Source: an uncultured Alphaproteobacteria bacterium (GTDB lineage: Bacteria > Pseudomonadota > Alphaproteobacteria > UBA9655). From it: a stretch of DNA of 14,810 bases. Below are positions 1 through 6,531 of this stretch, one piece after another. The DNA is taken from assembly GCA_937967795.1 (NCBI GenBank), contig CALBSK010000076.1:1-14810 (forward strand), given 5' to 3'. Each line of letters starts with the position of its first letter. Within the stretch, counting starts at the first letter, position 1. Both the position numbers and the translations under genes were made by a program. Below the pieces are notes generated by a model. That model searched no databases. It was not told the origin of the DNA and saw nothing but the letters and a program-made list of their open reading frames with translations.

Positions 1-1
1 T

Positions 2-1423
2 TCCGATCTTGAACTGGCCCCTCAAGAAGACCAAGCCATCGTTATGTCATGGGTAGGAGGTCCAGAGGGAGCCACATTAGATGCCATGTTTCCTTATACT
101 CAAAAACTTGAAGATCTATTTAGCTCTGTGCCGGAGCATAAAGGGATTTGGACGGTCACCCAGCGGTCAGGAATTTTTGGTGGGACAACTCTTCAACCCT
201 GGGGAGAGCGGCGTCGTAGTCAAAATGAAATCATTGATGAGCTCCGCAAAAAAGCCCACAAAATTCCTGGGGTTCAAGTTTTTATTTTTCCTATGAAAAG
301 CCTTCTAACCGGGGGCCAATCAGGCTTACAACTCGCTGTTAAAACAACAGGAACCTATGTTGATCTTGAAAAATATATGAATAAGCTTGTCAAAAAACTT
401 AAAGATTCTCCTTGTTTTGAATCCGTCGAGCACGACCTCCTTTTAGGAACGCCTCAATTGAATATCCAGATAGATCGGAATAAGGCGGCTCTCTTAGGTG
501 TAAAGGTTCAAGATATATCACGCACCTTAGAAGTGATGCTGGGCGGCAACCTAACAACAACTTTTGAAAAAGAAGGGAAGCACTATGATGTTATCGTTCA
601 ATCCTTGGAAAAACATAAGAATGATTTCAGTGATATCGGAAACTTTTTTGTTCACTCCGAAGAGAATGAGACCTCATCGGATGATAAAAAAGAACTCGTT
701 TCTTTAAGTAATCTTATCATCCTCAAGGAAGTCGCCATTCCTTCTGAATTGAAGCATCTCAATAAAATGCGTTCGGCAACGCTCAGCGCTGATCTTGCAC
801 CCTCGTGTCGCACGGATAAAGCCCTTGAGATTGTCAAAGCGGCAGTGCGGGAAGAACTCCCCTCTTCTCTTCAAACTGAACCCATTGGAAACTTACGTAA
901 GTTTATGGAATCCCAAGGGGATATGGTTCTCATATTTATGGCAGCTCTTCTCTTTATCTATCTTGTTCTTGCCATTCAATTTGAAAGCCTTTTAGATCCG
1001 TTGCTTATCATGGTCACCGTGCCTCTTTCAATGACAGGGGCCGTCTTGGCTCTTTACCTCACCGGAGGCACCCTTAACATTTTTAGCCAAGTGGGTCTTA
1101 TCACGCTTGTAGGGCTAATCACAAAACACGGTATTTTGATTGTAGACTTTGCAAACAAACAACGCACCCAAGGACTTTCTATCCTCGAAGCGGTTCTGAA
1201 AGCAACGGCCTTGCGGCTTAGACCTATTCTGATGACAACAGGAGCCATGGTTCTTGGAGCAATTCCCTTAGCTCTTGCCACAGGAGCCGGTGCTGAAAGC
1301 CGCCAACAAATTGGGTGGGTCTTGGTGGGAGGGCTTTTAGGTGGCACTTTCTTTACCTTATTTGCCGTCCCTTTTGTATATGTAACCATCAAAGGCTGGC
1401 GCGATAAAGCTTTTCGGATATAG
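2..1423 (+). CDS. RND-family efflux transporter permease, C-terminal part (5' end outside window)
   Basis: Inner-membrane proton-driven pump subunit of the AcrB/HAE1 type, which exports drugs or other compounds through a tripartite complex with a periplasmic adaptor and an outer-membrane channel. The frame is open from base 2, giving 473 residues of a family normally about 1,000-1,050 long. The first residues (ELAPQEDQ, then GPEGATLD) match the periplasmic stretch just after TM7, so only the second half is present. The porter/docking region covers residues 1 to about 300. TM8-TM12 follow at about 305-465, with the family signatures QFES, GGTLNIFSQVGLI, TKHGILIVDFAN, RLRPILMT and ALATGAGAESR. 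An acidic Ser/Asp/Glu-rich loop near residues 218-230 looks like a small local insertion. Any adaptor gene would lie upstream, outside the window. The 3' end overlaps a small minus-strand ORF. The substrate cannot be inferred. Confidence 0.95.
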   Translation, partial: SDLELAPQEDQAIVMSWVGGPEGATLDAMFPYTQKLEDLFSSVPEHKGIWTVTQRSGIFGGTTLQPWGERRRSQNEIIDELRKKAHKIPGVQVFIFPMKSLLTGGQSGLQLAVKTTGTYVDLEKYMNKLVKKLKDSPCFESVEHDLLLGTPQLNIQIDRNKAALLGVKVQDISRTLEVMLGGNLTTTFEKEGKHYDVIVQSLEKHKNDFSDIGNFFVHSEENETSSDDKKELVSLSNLIILKEVAIPSELKHLNKMRSATLSADLAPSCRTDKALEIVKAAVREELPSSLQTEPIGNLRKFMESQGDMVLIFMAALLFIYLVLAIQFESLLDPLLIMVTVPLSMTGAVLALYLTGGTLNIFSQVGLITLVGLITKHGILIVDFANKQRTQGLSILEAVLKATALRLRPILMTTGAMVLGAIPLALATGAGAESRQQIGWVLVGGLLGGTFFTLFAVPFVYVTIKGWRDKAFRI

Positions 1424-1529
1424 ACTTTTTCAGCCATTTATTTACACGCATACGTCTTTTTAACTTCCCCATTTGGGCGTAGGCTTTGCGTTTTTTTTCT
1501 TCAAATTTTCCTTTTAACGTTTTAGACAT
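1389..1529 (-). CDS. Small very basic 46-residue protein, unknown function
   Basis: A short ORF with ATG at 1529 and TGA at 1391-1389. A good ribosome binding site (AAAGGA, about 7 bases before ATG) lies 21 bases after the stop of the YqjE-like gene, as expected for the last gene of the minus-strand run. The product starts MSKTLKGKFEEKKRKAYAQ and is dominated by Lys and Arg, with almost no acidic residues after the first dozen. It is predicted to be largely helical and amphipathic, with no signal peptide or membrane span. Its 3' end overlaps the convergent RND gene by 35 bases. In E. coli the yqjD-yqjE pair is followed by small yqjK, so a small third gene here is suggestive, but I see no sequence similarity. 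I do not recognise the protein. The RBS and position support a real gene; its short length is the main doubt. Confidence 0.5.
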   Translation of the reverse strand: MSKTLKGKFEEKKRKAYAQMGKLKRRMRVNKWLKKSISEKLYRASL

Positions 1530-1550
1530 GATTTTTTCCTTTCTCTAACG

Positions 1551-1952
1551 TTATTTAAGCATTTTATAAAACTCAGAAAGCTTGCGAGGATCTTTAAATT
1601 GAGACAACGCAATACCCACTCCGAATGAGAGAAGAGAAATCATAAATGCGTTGTTCTTAAGGATTCGTTCCATATCCAAATCTTTAAAAAACCGAACAGC
1701 TTTCTCAGAAAAATCTTCTTCTGGTAGGGTTGTTTTGGATCGATTTAAAAAAAGCAAAATGCCTCCTATGCCTCCTAGCATTCCGCATACAACCATGCCG
1801 CTTTCTATATATCCTATTAAGGGAACGAGTCTTTGGAAAAGGAAGAACATTCCTCCTATCATTGCTAATACTAAGAACAAATACCCTATTGCTCTCCCGA
1901 CAAAAAAAGAATCTGGCTTGCGAGAAGACAAAAGAAGATCAACCACTGCCAT
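1551..1952 (-). CDS. YqjE-like small integral membrane protein (holin-superfamily-III-like topology)
   Basis: A 133-residue membrane protein. Two closely spaced hydrophobic spans lie at about residues 21-41 and 46-70 and form a hairpin. A polar segment with acidic EED and a third weaker hydrophobic stretch follow at about 100-118. The start chosen is ATG at 1952, because GAGGA sits 6-7 bases upstream. An in-frame ATG at 1964 overlaps the stop of the preceding gene (TAATG) and would add four residues. The ORF can be read open to 2018, but that would run into the upstream gene. It directly follows an ElaB/YqjD-like gene, the same order as E. coli yqjD-yqjE, and the topology agrees. The homology call rests on context and topology rather than a recognised motif. 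Proteins of this type are loosely linked to stress and stationary phase; the function is unknown. Confidence 0.65.
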   Translation of the reverse strand: MAVVDLLLSSRKPDSFFVGRAIGYLFLVLAMIGGMFFLFQRLVPLIGYIESGMVVCGMLGGIGGILLFLNRSKTTLPEEDFSEKAVRFFKDLDMERILKNNAFMISLLSFGVGIALSQFKDPRKLSEFYKMLK

Positions 1953-1963
1953 AATTGTCCTCA

Positions 1964-2407
1964 TTATTTTGAACGTGTATATAACGTGCCCACAAGAAAA
2001 CCGATTCCCATCGCCCATGTTGCTGTTGCCAAGGGATGATCTTTTATAAAATTTTGAATTTCTTCCACCTTTTCGTTTCCTAGATCTATCATTTCATCTT
2101 TTGTACGCGAAAGTTGATCCATCGTAAGAAAGTGTGAGAGTTCATAGAAAGCGTCTTTAATGCCTTCAAAAACCTCTCCTGCACTTTCTCGTATTTTTTC
2201 GTAACTTTCTTCCGAAGAAGATTTTATCTGTTTGAGCATTTTTTCACCCTGCTCAAATTTCTCTTTCAGATTTTGACGCTGAGCTATTAAATCAGATTTA
2301 TTTTCGGCTTTATAATTTTCCAAAAGATTGTCAATTTTGGAGATTTTGCCTTTATATTTTTCCATAGAAGCTTCTATTTCTTTAATATAATCTTCTTTTT
2401 TTGCCAT
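1964..2407 (-). CDS. ElaB/YqjD (DUF883)-like tail-anchored coiled-coil protein
   Basis: A 147-residue protein starting MAKKEDYIKEIEASMEKY, with a strong AGGAGAG ribosome binding site 6 bases before ATG. Residues 1 to about 110 are charged and heptad-like, predicting long helices or a coiled coil. The C-terminus (about 122-147) carries the family hallmark: a short HPLATATWAMGIGFLVGTLY segment with a Gly-rich hydrophobic span ending in a basic residue pair. This matches the ElaB/YgaM/YqjD C-terminal anchor, where a conserved His/Asn-Pro precedes the membrane span. In E. coli these proteins are inner-membrane C-tail-anchored, bind ribosomes and are induced in stationary phase; that is family knowledge, not seen here. 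The gene sits 30 bases after the entericidin-like gene and abuts the YqjE-like gene. The family assignment is moderately sure; the role here is inferred. Confidence 0.72.
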   Translation of the reverse strand: MAKKEDYIKEIEASMEKYKGKISKIDNLLENYKAENKSDLIAQRQNLKEKFEQGEKMLKQIKSSSEESYEKIRESAGEVFEGIKDAFYELSHFLTMDQLSRTKDEMIDLGNEKVEEIQNFIKDHPLATATWAMGIGFLVGTLYTRSK

Positions 2408-2437
2408 TTTTCTCTCCTTGATTCTAATTTCAAAATT

Positions 2438-2629
2438 CTATCTCGAATGAGGGCGACCACACACGGGGCAACAATGTCCCTTCTCTTTATTCCTCTCTGC
2501 AGAGCGCTTTAAAGCTTTTCCCGCTTCCTTTATATCGGTTCCAGCTCCTTCCATCGTATTGCAAGCCGTCAAAAATGCCGGCAAAAGGAGAGGGACAATT
2601 AAGTGTGTATTTTTAAATATTTTTTTCAT
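2438..2629 (-). CDS. Entericidin-like small lipoprotein with a Cys/His-rich C-terminal tail
   Basis: A 63-residue predicted outer-membrane lipoprotein. Residues 1-22 are a lipoprotein signal peptide with lipobox LTAC and the lipidated Cys at 23. The following NTMEGAGTDIKEAGKALKR is the typical EcnA/EcnB pattern (CNT.xGAGxDI..AG.AI). Entericidins are about 40-50 residues and normally end soon after this segment. Here about 15 more residues follow, with Cys53, Cys54, Cys57 and His61 (CCPVCGRPH), which resembles a metal-binding or disulfide-forming knuckle and is not part of the family pattern I know. The ribosome binding site is weak (AAAG about 11 bases upstream). It lies 31 bases after the secreted 128-residue gene and 30 bases before the DUF883-like gene. 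Entericidins are associated with envelope stress and bacteriolysis in enteric bacteria; the role here is uncertain. Confidence 0.78.
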   Translation of the reverse strand: MKKIFKNTHLIVPLLLPAFLTACNTMEGAGTDIKEAGKALKRSAERNKEKGHCCPVCGRPHSR

Positions 2630-2660
2630 ATTATGATGCTTTCTTTAGATGTGATTGACT

Positions 2661-3047
2661 TTAAATTTCTTTGCTTTTACAACCTATGCCACCAGAGGTA
2701 TCGAAAAACACGATTTCATAATTTTTGAAGACGCTTAGATTTCGGCATTCTCCGTTAAAAAGAAACCCACCTTCTGTTCCCACAACAGCAAAATTTTCTT
2801 GTCCTCGGAATGCATCTAAAGGAACAACGATTTCCTTGATTTGTTCATTATCGTGTTTATGGCAACCTGTCAGACACTTCCAGCAATAAACAGACCGCTC
2901 AGTAGAGGGCTCAGGTATAATTTCTGCCCTTACCTTATTTTCAGCATTATTGATAAGCTTTACAAGACCTGCTTTAGCGCTATTCATACTTAAACAGGTA
3001 AATGTCATGATGGATACTATAAGGATCTTCTTTTTATTTAATTTCAT
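2661..3047 (-). CDS. Secreted Cys-rich 128-residue protein, unknown function
   Basis: First gene of the minus-strand run, with a strong AGGAGAG site 7-8 bases before ATG. A Sec signal peptide is clear: the basic MKLNKKK start, a hydrophobic core, and a likely cleavage at AKA|G after residue 26. The mature domain of about 102 residues looks beta-rich, with alternating hydrophobic stretches such as EIVVPLDAF, NFAVVGTEGGFLF and YEIVFFDTSG. It holds five Cys. Three are clustered with two His (C55, C58, C62, H63, H65 in YCWKCLTGCHKH), and C101 and C123 lie near the end. The cluster could bind a metal or form disulfides in the periplasm. I do not recognise a family. The spacing of 31 bases to the entericidin-like gene suggests co-transcription. 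Confidence 0.72.
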   Translation of the reverse strand: MKLNKKKILIVSIMTFTCLSMNSAKAGLVKLINNAENKVRAEIIPEPSTERSVYCWKCLTGCHKHDNEQIKEIVVPLDAFRGQENFAVVGTEGGFLFNGECRNLSVFKNYEIVFFDTSGGIGCKSKEI

Positions 3048-3198
3048 ATGCGCTCTCCTTTTTATTTGTTGAATTTTACGTCTAAATTAATGCAAGGGGT
3101 CTGTTGATAGAATCCTCCCAATAGTGTTTTAGGAAAAGTTGAAAGCAAAAGACAAATTAAACAGAAAAAGAAAGGAGAAGTTGATTTATCTACTTGAA

Positions 3199-3204
3199 TA
3201 TAAT
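3199..3204 (+). promoter_or_regulatory. Possible -10 element upstream of tssF
   Basis: A perfect TATAAT lies in the 277-base divergent gap between the minus-strand secreted-protein gene and tssF, about 120 bases before the tssF start. No acceptable -35 hexamer is found at 16-18 bases; a TTGATT is present but only 12 bases away. The rest of the gap is AT-rich, with no clear hairpin or RNA gene. An AATTTAAATT palindrome at 3234-3243 is the only symmetric element noticed. Confidence 0.22.
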
Positions 3205-3324
3205 CTTGATTGGGCAACCCTTACCAAGGCCGAAATTTAAATTCTGATTTTTCAAGAGAAGGATGGAAACCCCTTTCATTTTAAAGTACACTCTTCTTAA
3301 TAAATTCGACGACAGGGGAATAGG

Positions 3325-5151
3325 GTGAGTCGAGAACATTTTGAGCAAATGCTCGATTACTACCAACAAGAGATGATGTATTTGCGCCGTTCAGGCGCAC
3401 GCTTTGCAGACCAATACCCTAAAATTGCTCAAAATTTAAACATGTCCATTGCAGGGTCAGCGGATCCCCACGTCCAAAGGCTTCTGGAATCTTTTGCCTT
3501 TCTCACCGGACGGCTACAAAAAGAAGTTGATAATCGATATATCCAATTTACAACGACCCTCCTAGGTGTCCTTTATCCTCAGTTTACAACCCCTTTTCCT
3601 TCAGCCTCTATCGCCGCTTTTCGCCTTTCTCCTCATCTCGGAGAATCAACGGCGGGCTATTCGGTACCACGAGGAACTCCTCTTTTTATCGAAGCACAAG
3701 AAAAAAAAACGTGTCGTTTCCAAACAACCTATCCCGTCGAATTATGGCCTTTTGAGGTCACTGAAGCCAGTGTTCTAAATATTGATCAAAGCCCTCTTTT
3801 ACCCTCCCTCCTTCAAACCCAATGGGTTCTAAAAATACGGGTTCAACGCTATGATGGAAAGATGAGTGAGGTGAGGCCCTCGTTTCTACGTTTCTTTCTT
3901 GCAGGCGACTCCCTAACCACGCAGTGCTTTTATGATAGCCTTTTCAGTTATCTCCCCAATAGTCCAACACCCGTCTTCATTCAAGCCGACACCATGAAGG
4001 CTCCTTTGCAACTCCCTGAAGGGGCTCTCAAACCCGTAGGTTTTAGTCAAGACGAATCTTTGATTCCCTATCCTCATAAAGTCCTCGATGCCTATCGACT
4101 TCTTCATGAATACTTTGTTTTTCCTGATAAATTTAAGTTCTTAGATATTCAGTATTTTTCAACGGCACGAGCGGATAAATATTTGGATATTTATATTCCC
4201 TTAGCTGATGGGAGTCGAGCAGATAGGTTTCGTATCAATCATACACATTTTGTTCTAGGATGTACCCCCATCATCAATCTTTTTCATAAAATGAGTGAAC
4301 CTATTAATTTGAATTATCAGTCTATTTCTTATCGTTTGGTCGGTGACCAGCAAAATGAAGATTCAACAGAAATTTTCAGTGTATCAAAAGTCGTGGAAGC
4401 AGCAGCGGGCGGAAAAGACCCCCAAGTTTTTTCTCCTTATTTTTCATTTGATTATGAAGTAGAGAAGCGAGCTAACGGTCTCTTTTGGCATTCCACGCGG
4501 GCGCCTTCTGAAATTCCTGATCTTTCAGGAACGGATGTCTTTCTTTCTTTTGTGGACTCTAATTTTACACCGCAAAAGCCAAGTGATCAAACAGTCTATG
4601 CCTATACACTCTGTACAAATAGAGACTTGGCCTCTTATGTCCCAGCGGGAGGAACTCTTCAAATTGAGGGAACAATCCCGCCAACAACCATTACGTGTCT
4701 CAATCGCCCCACAATGGAGCTTGCGCCCTCCTTAAAGGGGGACGCTCAATGGCGATTGATTTCCCAACTCTCGCTTAACCACTTGAGCTTAAGGGGGGAT
4801 AAAAAGGCGGTCCTCGCTTTAAAAGAACTTTTACAACTTTATTCGGGTTTTAATAAAAATAAATCTCATCCTGAAATTAATGCTCTGACAGATATTATCT
4901 ATGAACCTGTGATGAGACGGTGGGGAGCTGACGCATGGAGAGGCTTTGTTCAAGGGTTAAACATCACTCTCACAATGGACGAAGTTCCCTTTACGGGACA
5001 AGGCGGCTTCATGCTGGCCTCGGTTCTCAATGAATTTTTTAGTCTTTATGTCTCATTAAACTCCTTTACGGAGCTTACCCTTATGAGCCTTCAAAGTGAT
5101 GGAGTCTGGAAGCAATGGCCCGCTCAAATCGGCAGTCAACCCCTACTGTAA
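3325..5151 (+). CDS. tssF: Type VI secretion baseplate subunit TssF
   Basis: TssF (VasA/ImpG family) is a wedge component of the T6SS baseplate, forming a TssF2-TssG complex that organises the TssK-containing assembly around the VgrG hub in the cytoplasm. The 608-residue length is normal for the family. The N-terminus is diagnostic: YYQQEMMYLRRSGARFADQY, then KIAQNLNMS, DPHVQRLLESFAFLTGRLQ, and LLGVLYPQFTTPFPS. The start is GTG at 3325, with GGGGAAT/AGG just upstream; no closer ATG preserves the conserved N-terminus. A 21-residue ORF just upstream ends with its TGA overlapping this GTG, so initiation may be coupled. The gene overlaps tssG by 37 bases. No tssE precedes it, unlike the common tssE-tssF-tssG order. 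No frameshift or truncation is seen. Confidence 0.97.
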   Translation: MSREHFEQMLDYYQQEMMYLRRSGARFADQYPKIAQNLNMSIAGSADPHVQRLLESFAFLTGRLQKEVDNRYIQFTTTLLGVLYPQFTTPFPSASIAAFRLSPHLGESTAGYSVPRGTPLFIEAQEKKTCRFQTTYPVELWPFEVTEASVLNIDQSPLLPSLLQTQWVLKIRVQRYDGKMSEVRPSFLRFFLAGDSLTTQCFYDSLFSYLPNSPTPVFIQADTMKAPLQLPEGALKPVGFSQDESLIPYPHKVLDAYRLLHEYFVFPDKFKFLDIQYFSTARADKYLDIYIPLADGSRADRFRINHTHFVLGCTPIINLFHKMSEPINLNYQSISYRLVGDQQNEDSTEIFSVSKVVEAAAGGKDPQVFSPYFSFDYEVEKRANGLFWHSTRAPSEIPDLSGTDVFLSFVDSNFTPQKPSDQTVYAYTLCTNRDLASYVPAGGTLQIEGTIPPTTITCLNRPTMELAPSLKGDAQWRLISQLSLNHLSLRGDKKAVLALKELLQLYSGFNKNKSHPEINALTDIIYEPVMRRWGADAWRGFVQGLNITLTMDEVPFTGQGGFMLASVLNEFFSLYVSLNSFTELTLMSLQSDGVWKQWPAQIGSQPLL

Positions 5152-6110
5152 AAGATGTTCTTTTTAAAGAACCTTATCGGTTTGAGTTTCATCAAGCCAT
5201 TAAGCTCTTAGAATATCTCTACCCTCATGCCGTTCCTTTTGGAGAAACGATTAATCCTCTTGAGGAAGTAGTTACTGTTAAGTCACGCATTTATTTAGAA
5301 TCTTTGGCCAGTGATATTTATTCTTTAGAAAAAAAAGCTCTTTCCGATGACCCCCCGATTCTCAATGTTAACTTCATGGGAATTGCAGGCATTCAAGGCC
5401 CCCTCCCCTTTCCTTATACGGAAATGATCATCCAGCGCTTACGGAGAGAAGATTCAAGTCTTAAAGATTTTTTCGATATTTTTAATCATCGTCTCATTTC
5501 GATTCTCCATCGCATTCGCAAACAATATCTGATTAGCCTAAATACTCACTCTCCTGAGAAAACAGACATTGCCATTGGGCTGAAAGCTTTTGTAGGGATT
5601 GGCCAACAAGCCCTTCAAAATCGTCTTCAAATCCCCGATCGCAGCCTTTTAGATTATGCAGGTCTTTTTTGGTCTCATCCCCACTCGGCGGCAGGTCTTC
5701 AGTCAATTTTAAAAAGCTATTTTCATATTCCCCTTCGCGTTGAACAATGCGTGGGGCGTTGGCGCCCTATTTCTCCCCAACAACAAACCCGAATTGGCCG
5801 AAAAGGACAGTGGCAAAAATTAGGACAAGGCGCTGTCATTGGCACAAAAGCATGGGATCAAATGAGTCATTTTCGTCTTCACCTGGGCCCTCTTACACCA
5901 AAACAGCTCGATGATTTTCTCCCCATTGGAAAGGGATATCAACGCCTTCTTGATTTAACTCGCCTTTATGTCGGCCCCTTGAAAGATTTTACCCTTACTT
6001 ATTCAGTCAAGGATCCACCTTCAACCGTTCTTAAAGATAAAGGCTATTTGGGATGGCGAAGCTGGCTGGGAACCTCCCTTATCACAGGAGATGAGGTAAG
6101 AATTCTTTGA
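5115..6110 (+). CDS. tssG: Type VI secretion baseplate subunit TssG
   Basis: TssG (VasB/ImpH family) partners TssF in the baseplate wedge. It has 331 residues, within the family range. Recognisable features are the N-terminal YRFEFHQAIKLLEYLYP, the central NFMGIAGIQGPLPFPYTEMI (the family GL.G..GpLP..YTe pattern), and the C-terminal LPIGKGYQRLLDLTRLYVG followed by YLGWRSWLGT. The start is ATG at 5115, inside tssF, with GGAAG a few bases upstream; co-translation with tssF is likely. After its stop there is only a 13-codon ORF that overlaps the stop (TGATG), and then a convergent DoxX-type gene ending 11 bases away. The T6SS block therefore ends here, and tssH, tssA, vgrG and other parts must be elsewhere if the system is complete. 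Confidence 0.96.
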   Translation: MARSNRQSTPTVKDVLFKEPYRFEFHQAIKLLEYLYPHAVPFGETINPLEEVVTVKSRIYLESLASDIYSLEKKALSDDPPILNVNFMGIAGIQGPLPFPYTEMIIQRLRREDSSLKDFFDIFNHRLISILHRIRKQYLISLNTHSPEKTDIAIGLKAFVGIGQQALQNRLQIPDRSLLDYAGLFWSHPHSAAGLQSILKSYFHIPLRVEQCVGRWRPISPQQQTRIGRKGQWQKLGQGAVIGTKAWDQMSHFRLHLGPLTPKQLDDFLPIGKGYQRLLDLTRLYVGPLKDFTLTYSVKDPPSTVLKDKGYLGWRSWLGTSLITGDEVRIL

Positions 6111-6121
6111 TGAAGGATTTT

Positions 6122-6475
6122 TCACGACTCTTTCACGATCAGGAGCAATAAGCCACCTATAATCGTAATATTAGCTGTAAATTGATTGAGGAGCATATCA
6201 CGATCAGCTCCTTGAACGTTCCAAAAATCAGCAAAGTAATACGTGACAAAAATCATAAAAATGATAAGAGAAAAAGACGCCACAACAACATAAAAATTAA
6301 ATATAATGGCCAGACTAGCGCAAAACATCAACATATTTGATACAGGAAATAACACGTCTATGAAGGGCATGCCTTTTGATTTCATCAACCCCTTCAGAGG
6401 ACCTGCTTTAAAAGGATTCACAAAAGAAGCATATAAAAACATACTCACAAGGAAAAGACGCGCTATTAAATCCAC
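6122..6475 (-). CDS. DoxX-family small membrane protein
   Basis: A 117-residue integral membrane protein with four predicted spans, at about residues 5-20, 43-63, 66-82 and 96-113. The layout and motifs agree with the DoxX/DoxD-like group: an ARLFLVSMFLYASFVNPFK start, a small-residue MKSKGMPF after the first span, an aromatic FADFW before the last loop, and NQFTANITIIGGLLLL at the end. Members are linked to redox or quinone-related functions in some bacteria, but most are uncharacterised. The start is GTG at 6475, supported by AAGGA about 8 bases upstream. It lies 56 bases downstream of cpoB on the same strand and converges on tssG. A specific function cannot be given. Confidence 0.82.
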   Translation of the reverse strand: MDLIARLFLVSMFLYASFVNPFKAGPLKGLMKSKGMPFIDVLFPVSNMLMFCASLAIIFNFYVVVASFSLIIFMIFVTYYFADFWNVQGADRDMLLNQFTANITIIGGLLLLIVKES

Positions 6476-6497
6476 TGTTTTTTCCTTTTTTTAATGA

Positions 6498-6520
6498 CTA
6501 ACTTCTAATCCCTAACTTCT
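6498..6520. repeat. Two 9-base direct repeats between cpoB and the DoxX gene
   Basis: CTAACTTCT occurs at 6498-6506 and again at 6512-6520, a 14-base period, in the short gap between the cpoB stop and the DoxX start codon. No hairpin is formed. It may be chance or a remnant of local slippage. Confidence 0.4.
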
Positions 6521-6531
6521 CATTTAAAATG

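Noticed and set aside
1054..1437. A 127-codon minus-strand frame over the RND C-terminus
   Set aside because: It lies antisense to a strongly conserved membrane domain and its residues are merely complements of the RND motifs. The better minus-strand candidate here is the 46-residue ORF in a different frame.
1516..1552. Two AACGTT palindromes as a possible operator
   Set aside because: One is within the coding sequence of the basic ORF and the other spans the stop of the YqjE-like gene. The 6-base palindromes are too short and the position is not promoter-like.
2868..2885. A haem c attachment site (CX3CH) in the 128-residue secreted protein
   Set aside because: The canonical motif is CXXCH. 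The extra Cys and His around it fit metal binding or disulfides at least as well, and no cytochrome maturation or other cytochrome gene is nearby.
3048..3324. A small RNA or riboswitch in the largest gap
   Set aside because: No strong hairpin with a T run was found on either strand, only an AT-rich spacer with a lone TATAAT.
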